Assembly (NCBI GenBank): GCA_025194985.1
Contig: JAOANE010000055.1
Location: forward strand, 62,001 to 126,000
Source: Regnicoccus frigidus
GTDB taxonomy: Bacteria > Cyanobacteriota > Cyanobacteriia > PCC-6307 > Cyanobiaceae
Length of the DNA: 64,000 bases
Direction: 5' to 3'
The translations under genes and the position numbers were made by a program. Shown here piece by piece: positions 24,297 to 32,540 of this stretch (positions are counted from its first letter, which is position 1; each line of letters opens with the position of its first letter). A model generated the notes under the pieces. It ran no database searches. It saw only the letters and a list, made by a program, of their open reading frames with translations, and was not told the DNA's origin.

Positions 24297-25838
24297 ATGG
24301 CAAGGCCCCGCTGGCAGACCCTGCGAAGCAACGGTGAGAGCCGGCTGGCTAGGCGCTGGGATCAGTTCGTCGCACTCTGGGCGAGCCTCAACCTGCTCTG
24401 GATCTGCTTCGACATCAGCTACGTGCCGCTGCGAACCTTCTGGCTGCAGCGCAACCTCTATCCCTTGCCATCGGTGCCTCTGGTGTTGCGGCTGCGTTGG
24501 CTGCCGAACATCACGCCGCTGTATGACCCCATCAAGGGGATCGAACCCCACCGCGAAACCCAGGCTTTCAGCGAACGCTTCAACGAACTCGATCAGGCCC
24601 TGACGGCCGGCTCCGCGGCGCCAGATCTGAGGCGCGCCCAGGTGGAACTCGCCCAGGAGATGATTGCCGAGAACCCTTTTCTGGCCTCGGGCGGCTCGGG
24701 CACCCTCGAGAAGATCAAGAACCGCTTACGGGACCGTGCTGACCTGGATTCCTCCAAGGAATCCGCCGCTGTCCTGCTCAGCGATGACTGGCTGGCCCAG
24801 AACCCCTGGCCCGAGGAACGGCAGTTCTGGCGCCAGCAAATCCTGCCCCTGGTGGCCACCAATTACTGGCGCTCGATCGATGAGAACGGCCGGCCCACCG
24901 ACCACTTCTGGCGCGGCGATCTACTTCTTTTTCAGAGTGTCTTTCTGGTCGATATCCTGCTGCGGGTGATCCGCTCCAGGCGGCGATTGCCGGGGCTGAG
25001 CTGGGGTCAGGCCCTGTTGCGCCGCTGGACCGATCTGCCCCTGCTGCTGCCGTTCTGGCCCCTGCTGCGGGTGATTCCGGTGGTCGAGCGGTTGCAGACC
25101 AGTGGACTGGCCAATTTTGAGCCCCTGCGGGCCGTGGTCAGCCGTGTCGTGGTCGCCTTGCTGGCAGTGGAACTGTTCGAGGTGCTGGCGCTGCAATTGA
25201 TGGATGGAGCCCAGGGCCTGATCCGTTCATCCCAATGGCCCGAGCGCATCCGGCGCTTGCCGAGCCACCAGAACGTGAACCTCAATGACGAGCGGGAGGT
25301 GGTGGAACTGACGCGGATCTGGGGCCCGTTGTTGCTGCGTCAGGTCGCTCCGCGCCTTGGCCCCGAACTGGAGGCCGTGCTCAGCCATTCTCTGCAACAA
25401 ACCCTGCAGGGAATGGTGGTACCCCCTGGCCTTCGCCAGCTTCAGCCCCTGCTGCAGCTGGAGCTTGGCCTCTCCAAGCAATTGGCCAGCGGCGTGGTCC
25501 AGAGCCTGCTCGATCTTTCACGCAGCGCTGGGGATCGGATCCAGAAACCGGATAACCAGCAGATCGACCTGTTGGAGCGCGTTCTGGACCGCTTCTGGGA
25601 GGAACTGGCCGATTCCCTGGAGAACAGCGTGGCGCTTGAGCGCAGCCAGCAGCTGCTCTGCACGCTGCTGGAGGAACTCAAGCTGAACTACCTGGGCCAG
25701 ATCAACCGCACCGGGATCAATGCCCTGATTCGAGAGCTGGATCAGCTGATGGTTCCGGCAGAAGCTTCACCAGGACCTGGGACCAGGCCAGAGGATCAAA
25801 GCCAAAGCCCACCAGCAGCGACGAGCCGTCTGAACTGA
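24297..25838 (+). CDS. Uncharacterised membrane protein
   Basis: 513 residues with no family I can name. Visible features: an N-terminal helix (FVALWASLNLLWICF), the block DISYVPLRTFWLQRNLYPLPS, a central soluble part with DSSKESAAVLLSDDWLAQNPW, a helix pair around residues 212-300 (LLLFQSVFLVDILLRV; LPLLLPFWPLLRVIPVV; VVVALLAVELFEVL), and a long helical C-terminal region rich in Leu, Gln and Glu. Mixed positive charges flank the helices. The arrangement could be a membrane-anchored scaffold or a channel-like protein. Divergent from lepB. The last 122 bases overlap the ArsC-like gene on the other strand, an unusually long antisense overlap. Confidence 0.8.
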   Translation: MARPRWQTLRSNGESRLARRWDQFVALWASLNLLWICFDISYVPLRTFWLQRNLYPLPSVPLVLRLRWLPNITPLYDPIKGIEPHRETQAFSERFNELDQALTAGSAAPDLRRAQVELAQEMIAENPFLASGGSGTLEKIKNRLRDRADLDSSKESAAVLLSDDWLAQNPWPEERQFWRQQILPLVATNYWRSIDENGRPTDHFWRGDLLLFQSVFLVDILLRVIRSRRRLPGLSWGQALLRRWTDLPLLLPFWPLLRVIPVVERLQTSGLANFEPLRAVVSRVVVALLAVELFEVLALQLMDGAQGLIRSSQWPERIRRLPSHQNVNLNDEREVVELTRIWGPLLLRQVAPRLGPELEAVLSHSLQQTLQGMVVPPGLRQLQPLLQLELGLSKQLASGVVQSLLDLSRSAGDRIQKPDNQQIDLLERVLDRFWEELADSLENSVALERSQQLLCTLLEELKLNYLGQINRTGINALIRELDQLMVPAEASPGPGTRPEDQSQSPPAATSRLN

Positions 25839-26136
25839 TCAGGAAGGGTCTGCGGATCAGTTTGCCGTCAGCAGAGAGGGCGTCGATGGCCTGCTCAGGT
25901 TCCATCTCCTTAACGACCGCTGGCCCCAAAGCGCGGTAGCTCAACCCACTGGTGTTGAACAACCGCCGAGGCACAGGCAGCCGTTCCCAAGCCAAGGCAA
26001 GCTCGGCCCGTGAAGGCGGGGTCAGCGTGATATCAACCAGGCTGTAGGCGATCGCCTTTTGGTCGAGCCAGGCGATTGCCTTGCGGCAGGTTGAGCAGCG
26101 GGAGTAGCTGTAAAGCTTGAGGGGACCTGGGCTCAA
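25717..26136 (-). CDS. ArsC/Spx-family (arsenate-reductase-like) protein
   Basis: 139-residue thioredoxin-fold protein of the ArsC/Spx/YffB family. The start LKLYSYSRCSTCRKAIAWLD carries a CxxC motif, and GKLIRRPFLI is the conserved C-terminal substrate block. Such proteins are arsenate reductases or redox-responsive regulators; the CxxC form is closer to Spx/YffB than to classical single-Cys ArsC, so the arsenic role is doubtful. TTG start at 26136 overlaps the ferredoxin stop as TTGA. About 120 bases of its 3' end overlap the converging membrane protein gene. Confidence 0.85.
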   Translation of the reverse strand: MSPGPLKLYSYSRCSTCRKAIAWLDQKAIAYSLVDITLTPPSRAELALAWERLPVPRRLFNTSGLSYRALGPAVVKEMEPEQAIDALSADGKLIRRPFLISSDGSSLLVGFGFDPLAWSQVLVKLLPEPSADPALESGH

Positions 26137-26495
26137 GCTTTGCCGATCAGCGCCTTCAGCGCACCCACCAGGCTGTTGGAGCCCTTACCCACCGCCGCAT
26201 CAGGGCGGGTGCGGACGCTGACATCACCGTTGACGGTGGTACGGCAGCTCAAGCGATAGCTCGCGGGCCGATCAGCCAAATAAACCTGCTCGACATCGCT
26301 GCGGGGGGAGAGGTTGCGGGCGCCATCAAGCACCTCCACCACGCAGGTGCCGCACTGGCCGAGGCCACCGCAGTTGTTGAAGTTGTTCACCCCTTTGTAG
26401 GGGTTGATGCCGGCATCGAGTGCCGCCTTGCGGAGGTTGGCTCCCTCAATGCATCCAACCTGCTGGCCTTCCTGTTCAAAACGGATGGTGGGCAC
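26133..26495 (-). CDS. 2Fe-2S ferredoxin-like protein
   Basis: 120 residues with a plant-type-like [2Fe-2S] domain: the Cys cluster NNCGGLGQCGTCVVEV near residues 40-56 and the fourth Cys in YRLSCRT near residue 83. The C-terminal ~30 residues (AAVGKGSNSLVGALKALIGKA) are an extra helical tail. It resembles the divergent ferredoxins found beside photosynthesis genes rather than the photosynthetic PetF. GTG start at 26495. Pairing with the ArsC/Spx-like gene through a TTGA overlap suggests a redox unit, by context only. Confidence 0.9.
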   Translation of the reverse strand: MPTIRFEQEGQQVGCIEGANLRKAALDAGINPYKGVNNFNNCGGLGQCGTCVVEVLDGARNLSPRSDVEQVYLADRPASYRLSCRTTVNGDVSVRTRPDAAVGKGSNSLVGALKALIGKA

Positions 26496-26502
26496 GGACT
26501 GC

Positions 26503-26556
26503 GGAGGTACACGGCACCTCCAAACCTACCTGCCCGCGCGGTCGTTGAGGGCAGGT
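26503..26556 (-). other. Two tandem perfect hairpins upstream of the ferredoxin gene
   Basis: Hairpin 1: GGAGGT (26503-26508) with ACCTCC (26516-26521), 7-nt loop. Hairpin 2: ACCTGCCC (26528-26535) with GGGCAGGT (26549-26556), 13-nt loop. Both lie in the 118-bp spacer between the small membrane protein gene and the ferredoxin GTG on the minus strand. Neither is followed by a clear T-run, so they are either Rho-independent-like stops without a tail or leader structures of the ferredoxin mRNA. Confidence 0.5.
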
Positions 26557-26613
26557 GTGCAAGGGTTCGTGGCGACGCTAAGGAGCAACCCAGCTGCCGC
26601 TGAGGCGACCGGA

Positions 26614-26859
26614 TTACTGATGCCCGTGGACTAGGGCTGGCGATGGGGGAACGACTGTGTTCTCAAGCGTGAGCCGATCACTGACGACTCCGGCAATAGG
26701 AACGAAGAGGGCGAGGAAACCAATCAGCCCTCCAAACAACGAAGAACCGGTTTGCAACATCGAGCCCGGACTGAACGGGTCCTCTGAGGCTTCGCTGTCG
26801 TGATCCTTGGCGGGGTGAGGGAAGGCCTCGGAAGAATGTCGGGGCTGGTCGGAGTCCAT
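26614..26859 (-). CDS. Small single-helix membrane protein
   Basis: 81-residue hypothetical protein: an acidic, hydrophilic N-terminus (~35 residues with several Asp, Glu and His), one membrane helix (LFGGLIGFLALFVPIAGVV), and a short tail. I do not recognise a family by name. ATG at 26859. A longer minus-strand ORF in another frame (26724-27059) covers part of it, so the gene call is moderate. Confidence 0.55.
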   Translation of the reverse strand: MDSDQPRHSSEAFPHPAKDHDSEASEDPFSPGSMLQTGSSLFGGLIGFLALFVPIAGVVSDRLTLENTVVPPSPALVHGHQ

Positions 26860-27033
26860 GGACTGGGGTTAAGGAATACCCTCCCTGGAAGCTGAGACCG
26901 CCCTTGAAGAGCCGGAATCAGGTTGATCGGGAAGCAACGGGACGTCTCTGGCAGAAACCAACTGAGCAATTCAGCGGCACCGCCGTTAACAAACAGTCTT
27001 TTCAATTCTGACACCAAGTGGGCCTGCAGTTGT

Positions 27034-27549
27034 TCAGGCGGCGGGCCGGGACTGATCAAAGCCGTCGCGCTTGCTGCTGAGATCGGTGGGCGCTGCTTCC
27101 ATGCGGTTCATCAAGGAACGGATCGCCTGGAGCTCTTCGAGAATGGAGCCCAACAACTGCTGGGTGGCCGTTGAAGGCGAATTGAGCACCTCCACGGTGA
27201 CTTCCTTGATTCGCAGCACATCCCGCGCAAAGCGAGCCACTTCGTGGGGGTGGAACTGCAACGGTTCCTTCTGATCCGTGCGGTATTCCGGATTGAGGCG
27301 GCGGGGGTTGAAGGGGGGATTGAGGTTGCGCGGATCGGTGTTGGTGTAGCGGTACACCGAGGCGCGAGAACGGTTCAGGGCGCTCTGAACGTCGTCGATG
27401 CCGATCAGGTGCTCCTCTGGCGTGGCCGATTCGCCGCCTGGGAGGCCGATCAACGGCGGGCTGATCTGGCCGGGCATGGAAGTGAACGGCTCAACCCTGT
27501 GGCCGGAAGGGGCGATCCCCCCGCTGGAACCATGGGGAGCCGCAGCCAT
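27034..27549 (-). CDS. Predicted DNA-binding protein with MerR-like HTH
   Basis: 171 residues from the ATG at 27549, preceded by AGGA. The first ~55 residues are Pro/Gly/Ser-rich. The core LIGIDDVQSALNRSRASVYRYTNTDP, followed by FNPRRLNPEYRTDQKEPLQFHPHEVARFARD, looks like a winged-helix/MerR-type DNA-binding domain; the C-terminal part has a helix (SILEELQAIRSLMNRMEA) likely to form a coiled coil. Homologues in cyanobacteria are sometimes labelled resolvase, but no catalytic Ser recombinase domain is visible. Divergent from proS across 165 bp, so it could regulate that promoter region. Confidence 0.7.
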   Translation of the reverse strand: MAAAPHGSSGGIAPSGHRVEPFTSMPGQISPPLIGLPGGESATPEEHLIGIDDVQSALNRSRASVYRYTNTDPRNLNPPFNPRRLNPEYRTDQKEPLQFHPHEVARFARDVLRIKEVTVEVLNSPSTATQQLLGSILEELQAIRSLMNRMEAAPTDLSSKRDGFDQSRPAA

Positions 27550-27714
27550 GAGACTATCCTGAGACGAATGGGATTGATGAGTCGACCATAGCAGAAGTCT
27601 CCCGCTCCCTGGGGCCTCCGTCCAGACCTTCCTGGCTGCTTGTTTCGGTTGGCTGTGCGTCGGACGTCCTGCAACTAGGTGATAGGTTCCAACCCCTTTC
27701 GCCCGGCTAGTGAG

Positions 27715-29544
27715 ATGCGTGTGACCCGCCTGATGCTGGTGACACTGCGCGACGATCCGGCCGAGGCTGACATCCCCTCCCACCGGCTGTTGTTGCGAGC
27801 CGGCTACACCCGCCGGATCTCCGCCGGTGTGTATGCCTATCTCCCCTTGCTCTGGCGGGTGCTGACCAAGATCAACGGCATCGTCCGCCAGGAAATGGAC
27901 CGGATCGGTGCCCTGGAAACCCTGCTGCCCCAGCTCCAGCCCGCCGACCTTTGGGAACGCAGCGGCCGCTGGCAGGGCTACACCGCCGGCGAGGGGATCA
28001 TGTTCCACCTGGTCGATCGCCAGGACCGCTCCATGGGGCTCGGCCCCACCCATGAAGAGGTGGTGACGGCCCTAGCCGCCGACCTGCTCCGTTCCTACCG
28101 GCAGCTGCCGGTCTGCCTTTATCAGATCCAGACCAAATTCCGCGACGAAATCCGCCCCCGTTTCGGGCTGATGCGTGCACGTGAATTCATCATGAAGGAT
28201 GCCTATTCCTTCCATGCCGATGGGGCCAGCCTTGCCGCCACCTATCGGGAGATGGATCAGGCTTACCGGCGCATTTTCCAGCGCTGCGGTCTGAGGGCCG
28301 TGGCCGTTGAAGCCGACAGCGGCGCCATCGGTGGCAGCGCCAGCCAGGAGTTCATGGTGACCGCCGAGGTCGGCGAGGACCTGATCCTCTCCAGCGCCGA
28401 TGGCCGTTATGCCGCCAACCAGGAACGGGCCGTTTCGCTCGAGAGCGAGGCGATCCCCCTGGAGCCTTCCAGACCCTTGGGCCCGTTTTCGACCCCGGCG
28501 CAGGGATCGATCGAGGCCCTCTGTCAGGGCCATGGCCTCGAGCCCAGCCAGATCGTCAAGGTGCTGCTGCTGCTGGCCCGTTTCGCCGGCCTGCCCCCCC
28601 AGCCGGTGCTGGTTTGCCTGCGCGGTGATCAACAGCTCAATGAGGTGAAGCTCAGAAATGCCCTGACCAGCCGTTTGGCCGGGTCAGGGCATCCCCTGAT
28701 TGATCTCCAGCCCCTGACAGCCGACCAGGTGGCGGCCCAGGAGCTGGCTCCCCTGCCCTTCGGGTTTCTCGGGCCCCAGCTCAGCGATGGGGTTCTCGCC
28801 GCTGCCCGCGATTGGGCACCACGCTTCGAGCGGCTGGCCGATTCCAGCCTGGAGTGCCTCGGCGCGTTCGTCTGCGGCAGCAACCAGGACGGCAGCCACC
28901 AGTTGGTCGCCGGCTGGGATGCCCAAACGCCTTTGCCGGAGCTGGTTGATCTGCGTGCGGCCCAGCCCGGTGATCGCTGCCAGCACGACCCGGAGCAACG
29001 GCTGGTGGCCAGCCGCGGTATCGAGGTGGGCCATATCTTTCAGCTCGGCAGTAAGTACTCCGAAGCCCTGGAGGCTCGCTTCACGACCGAAGACGGCGTC
29101 GATGAACCGCTCGTGATGGGTTGTTATGGCATCGGTGTGTCCCGGTTAGCCCAGGCGGCGGTGGAGCAGCACCATGACGCTCAGGGCATCTGCTGGCCAC
29201 TGGCCATCGCCCCCTTCGAGTTGATTGTTGTGATCGCCAATGCCCAGGACGGCGTGCAGCTGGCCCTGGCCGAGCAGCTCTATGCCGCGTTGGCGGCCGC
29301 GGGGATCGAGGTGCTGCTTGATGACCGTGCCGAGCGGGCCGGGGTGAAATTCAAGGATGCCGATCTGATCGGCATCCCCTGGCGCGTGGTCGTGGGCCGC
29401 GGGGCCGCCACAGGCATGGTGGAAGTGGTGGAACGCGCCGGTGGCGTTAAGCATGAGCTGGCTGCCGACGCCCTGTTGCCCTGGCTCGAGCCCCGGATCG
29501 AGGCTGGGCGCCGAGGGCTGCTCCCCGACGAGGAACCGGTCTGA
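27715..29544 (+). CDS. proS: Prolyl-tRNA synthetase
   Basis: 609-residue bacterial-type class II ProRS charging tRNA-Pro. Motif 1 region RRISAGVYAYLPL, motif 2 RPRFGLMRAREFIMKDAYSFH, an inserted editing (INS) domain at about residues 230-390, motif 3 GCYGIGVSRL, and the C-terminal anticodon-binding domain. The INS domain hydrolyses Ala-tRNA-Pro. Start ATG at 27715 matches the family's MRVTRLMLVTLRDD beginning; an in-frame upstream start at 27679 adds non-conserved residues. Confidence 0.97.
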   Translation: MRVTRLMLVTLRDDPAEADIPSHRLLLRAGYTRRISAGVYAYLPLLWRVLTKINGIVRQEMDRIGALETLLPQLQPADLWERSGRWQGYTAGEGIMFHLVDRQDRSMGLGPTHEEVVTALAADLLRSYRQLPVCLYQIQTKFRDEIRPRFGLMRAREFIMKDAYSFHADGASLAATYREMDQAYRRIFQRCGLRAVAVEADSGAIGGSASQEFMVTAEVGEDLILSSADGRYAANQERAVSLESEAIPLEPSRPLGPFSTPAQGSIEALCQGHGLEPSQIVKVLLLLARFAGLPPQPVLVCLRGDQQLNEVKLRNALTSRLAGSGHPLIDLQPLTADQVAAQELAPLPFGFLGPQLSDGVLAAARDWAPRFERLADSSLECLGAFVCGSNQDGSHQLVAGWDAQTPLPELVDLRAAQPGDRCQHDPEQRLVASRGIEVGHIFQLGSKYSEALEARFTTEDGVDEPLVMGCYGIGVSRLAQAAVEQHHDAQGICWPLAIAPFELIVVIANAQDGVQLALAEQLYAALAAAGIEVLLDDRAERAGVKFKDADLIGIPWRVVVGRGAATGMVEVVERAGGVKHELAADALLPWLEPRIEAGRRGLLPDEEPV

Positions 29545-29652
29545 GTGACCGGCGCTTCGATCCCCTGGAGAACAGCTCAGCCAAGCCTTAGGCCTGCCTA
29601 GATTGTCGAGGCATGGTGCTTCTAAAGTAGCCATTATCGAATTGAGGCGCTG

Positions 29653-30123
29653 ATGGCCGCTGCGTGGGACCGTTGGGTCCAGTCCTGGTCGCTGCAAACA
29701 CTCAGCGGAATCTTGGGTGAGCAGGTCCGTCGGTCGACGGCCCGCCTGATCGCCATCTGCCTCAGCCTCAGCCTGTTGCTCAGTGCCTGCGGCAGTCCGG
29801 CGGCGCCTCTGAGCGGCACCTACCTCGACGACACGATGGTGGTGGCCGAGGCCCTGCTGAGCACAATCGCGATTGCCGACGACGATCCCGCCAGGGCAGA
29901 GGCCGAAACATCCGCCCGCACCCTCGTCAAGGATTACGTCGCCTTCTACCGCCCCAGGGGCAAGGTCAACGGCCTGAGCTCGTTCACCACCATGCAGACC
30001 GCGATCAACTCCCTGGCCGGTCACTACACCAATTATCCGAACCGTCCCCTGCCCGAGGCCCTCAAGACCCGCGTGGCCAAGGAACTACGCAAAGCCGAAG
30101 CGAACGTGACCCGCGGCGCCTGA
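29653..30123 (+). CDS. psb27: Photosystem II assembly lipoprotein Psb27
   Basis: 156 residues. A signal segment (LIAICLSLSLLLSACG) ends in a lipobox with Cys near residue 46, so the mature protein is a lumenal lipoprotein. The mature part contains SGTYLDDTMVVAEALLSTI, DYVAFYRPRGKVNGLSSFTTMQTAINSLAGHY and the Psb27 four-helix pattern. Psb27 binds CP43 of photosystem II intermediates and delays assembly of the oxygen-evolving cluster, acting in repair. The N-terminal ~30 residues are longer than needed for a signal peptide, so a later start is possible. Confidence 0.93.
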   Translation: MAAAWDRWVQSWSLQTLSGILGEQVRRSTARLIAICLSLSLLLSACGSPAAPLSGTYLDDTMVVAEALLSTIAIADDDPARAEAETSARTLVKDYVAFYRPRGKVNGLSSFTTMQTAINSLAGHYTNYPNRPLPEALKTRVAKELRKAEANVTRGA

Positions 30124-30212
30124 ATGGCCCGCTGACTGAACAGTGCCAACGATCAGTCCGGCTCTTTGACGGAAGGGCCTTTGATCTGACAGGCTCCATC
30201 CTTGTGCTTAGA

Positions 30213-30229
30213 AGCGGCTTCGGGCCGCT
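30213..30229 (+). promoter_or_regulatory. Hairpin abutting the purA start codon
   Basis: AGCGGC (30213-30218) and GCCGCT (30224-30229) form a perfect 6-bp stem closed by a TTCGG loop. The 3' arm ends immediately before the GTG start of purA at 30230, leaving no room for a standard Shine-Dalgarno sequence. It could control translation of purA; unproven. Confidence 0.45.
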
Positions 30230-31549
30230 GTGTCCTTGGCCAACGTTGTCGTCATCGGTGCACAGTGGGGCGACGAGGGGAAGGGCAAGATCACCGATCT
30301 CCTGAGCCGCTCCGCCGATGTGGTCGTGCGCTATCAGGGCGGCGTCAATGCCGGCCACACCATCGTCGTTGACGACAAGGTTCTCAAACTGCACCTGATT
30401 CCTTCTGGAATTCTTTATCCCGAAACGATCTGCCTGATCGGTTCAGGCACCGTGGTGGACCCCAAGGTGATGCTTGCCGAGCTCGATATGCTGCTCGCCT
30501 ATGGCATCGCCATTGACGGGCTGAAACTGGCCTCCACGGCCCACGTCACCATGCCCTACCACCGCCTGCTCGATCAGGCGATGGAGCAGCGTCGTGGCGA
30601 TAGACGCATCGGCACCACCGGCCGGGGCATCGGTCCCACCTATGCCGACAAAGCCGAGCGCAATGGCATCCGGGTGGTTGATCTGCTCGATGAAGAGCGG
30701 CTGCGCGATCGCCTCACTGCCCCCTTGGCGGAGAAGAACCAGCTGCTCGAGCAGATCTACGGCATCGAGCCGCTCGACTGCGAGGCCATGATCGCTGAAT
30801 ATGCGGGTTACGGGGCCAGGCTGGCTCCCCATGTGGTCGACTGCACCCGCACCATTCACCAGGCGGCGCGGGCCCGCAAAAACATCCTGTTTGAAGGGGC
30901 CCAGGGAACCCTGCTGGATCTCGACCACGGCACCTATCCCTATGTGACCTCCTCGAACCCAGTCTCGGGTGGTGCCTGCATCGGTGCCGGGGTCGGCCCG
31001 ACGCTGATCGACCGCGTAATCGGTGTGGCCAAGGCCTACACCACCCGCGTTGGGGAAGGTCCCTTTCCCACCGAACTCGAAGGCAGCCTCAACGATCACC
31101 TCTGTGACCGGGGCCACGAATTCGGCACCACCACCGGGCGTCGCCGTCGTTGCGGTTGGTTTGATGGCGTGATCGGCCGCTACGCGGTGGAGGTCAACGG
31201 CCTCGACTGCCTGGCGATCACCAAGCTCGACGTGCTCGACGAACTTGATTCCATCCAGGTCTGCGTGGCCTATGAGCTCGATGGCGAGCGCATCGACCAT
31301 TTCCCCAGCAGCGCCGAACTCTTTGCCCGCTGCAAGCCGATCTATGTCAGCCTGCCGGGTTGGCAGTCTTCAACGGCCGATTGTCGTCGCCTTGAGCAGC
31401 TTCCGGAAACGGCCATGGCCTATCTGCGATTCCTGGCTGAACTGATGGAAGTGCCGATCGCGATCGTGTCGCTTGGCGCCCACCGGGACCAGACCATCGT
31501 GGTGGAGGATCCGATCCACGGACCGAAGCGAGCCCTCCTCAATGCCTGA
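30230..31549 (+). CDS. purA: Adenylosuccinate synthetase
   Basis: 439-residue enzyme making adenylosuccinate from IMP, aspartate and GTP, the first step from IMP to AMP. Signature GAQWGDEGKGKITDLL at residue 9, the IMP-binding YQGGVNAGHTIVVDD, GTTGRGIGPTYADKAERNGIR and the C-terminal TTTGRRRRCGW-type loop are all present. GTG at 30230 gives the expected short N-terminus. The gene end overlaps the following kinase start by eight bases. Confidence 0.97.
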   Translation: MSLANVVVIGAQWGDEGKGKITDLLSRSADVVVRYQGGVNAGHTIVVDDKVLKLHLIPSGILYPETICLIGSGTVVDPKVMLAELDMLLAYGIAIDGLKLASTAHVTMPYHRLLDQAMEQRRGDRRIGTTGRGIGPTYADKAERNGIRVVDLLDEERLRDRLTAPLAEKNQLLEQIYGIEPLDCEAMIAEYAGYGARLAPHVVDCTRTIHQAARARKNILFEGAQGTLLDLDHGTYPYVTSSNPVSGGACIGAGVGPTLIDRVIGVAKAYTTRVGEGPFPTELEGSLNDHLCDRGHEFGTTTGRRRRCGWFDGVIGRYAVEVNGLDCLAITKLDVLDELDSIQVCVAYELDGERIDHFPSSAELFARCKPIYVSLPGWQSSTADCRRLEQLPETAMAYLRFLAELMEVPIAIVSLGAHRDQTIVVEDPIHGPKRALLNA

Positions 31550-32540
31550 GATCAGCAAGGTTCTCGATGTCATCGGCATCGGCAATGCCATCGTCGATGT
31601 CCTCGTTCAGAGCGACGACCGTTTCCTCGAAGACCACCAACTCCACAAAGGCGCCATGGCCCTGGTGGATGAAGCCCAGGCCGAGCGGCTGTATGCCGCC
31701 ATGGGTCCGGGTCTGGAAACGTCCGGTGGCTCGGCCGCCAACACCCTGGCCGGCATCGCCCAGCTCGGCGGCCAGGCGGCCTTCATCGGCCGCGTCCGCG
31801 ACGACCAGCTCGGCGCGATCTTCGCCCACGACATTCGCGCCGTCGGCACCCGCTTCGACACGCCCGCTGCCAGCAGCGGACCCTCCACGGCCCGCTGCAT
31901 GATCCTGGTCAGCCCCGATGCCCAGCGCACGATGTGCACCTACCTGGGGGCCTCGGTGGGGCTGGAGCCCCAAGACCTTGATCTGGAGCTTGTGGCCCAG
32001 GCCAAAGTGTTGTATCTGGAGGGCTACCTCTGGGACAGCGAAGCGGCCAAGCGCGCCTTCCTTGCCGCGGCCGAGGTGATGCGCCGCAGTGGTGGCCAGG
32101 TGGCCCTGAGCCTCTCGGATGCTTTTTGCGTCGAGCGCCACCGTCAGAGCTTTCTGGAGCTTGTCGACGGCCATGTCGATCTGCTCTTTGCCAATGAGGT
32201 CGAGATCATGGCCCTCTATGGCAGCTCCAGCTTCGAGGAGGCTCGCGAACATGTGCGGGGGCGCTGCCAGGTGGCCGTGCTGACCCGCAGCAAACGGGGA
32301 TCGGTCGTGCTGCAGGGTTCAACCACCCTGGAGATCGAGCCTTACCGGCTCGGCCCACTGGTGGACACCACCGGGGCTGGCGATCTTTATGCCGCCGGTT
32401 TTCTCTTCGGCCACACCCGGGGTGACTCGCTGGAACGCTGCGGACAGCTGGGATCCCTCTGTGCCGGCCAGGTGATCACCCAGCTGGGACCGCGCCCCGC
32501 CATTTCTCTGCCTGACCTGGTCGCCGAGCACCTGGGCTGA
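31542..32540 (+). CDS. PfkB-family carbohydrate/nucleoside kinase
   Basis: 332-residue ribokinase-type kinase. N-terminal DVIGIGNAIVDVLVQ, GGSAANTLAGIAQLGG and the catalytic block DTTGAGDLYAAGFLFG (base Asp and anion-hole Gly-Ala-Gly) are diagnostic of PfkB. The N-terminal sequence is closest in pattern to adenosine-kinase-like members, and its place right after purA would fit a purine-salvage role, but substrate is not shown. ATG at 31542 lies inside the end of purA (8-base overlap). Confidence 0.9.
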   Translation: MPEISKVLDVIGIGNAIVDVLVQSDDRFLEDHQLHKGAMALVDEAQAERLYAAMGPGLETSGGSAANTLAGIAQLGGQAAFIGRVRDDQLGAIFAHDIRAVGTRFDTPAASSGPSTARCMILVSPDAQRTMCTYLGASVGLEPQDLDLELVAQAKVLYLEGYLWDSEAAKRAFLAAAEVMRRSGGQVALSLSDAFCVERHRQSFLELVDGHVDLLFANEVEIMALYGSSSFEEAREHVRGRCQVAVLTRSKRGSVVLQGSTTLEIEPYRLGPLVDTTGAGDLYAAGFLFGHTRGDSLERCGQLGSLCAGQVITQLGPRPAISLPDLVAEHLG

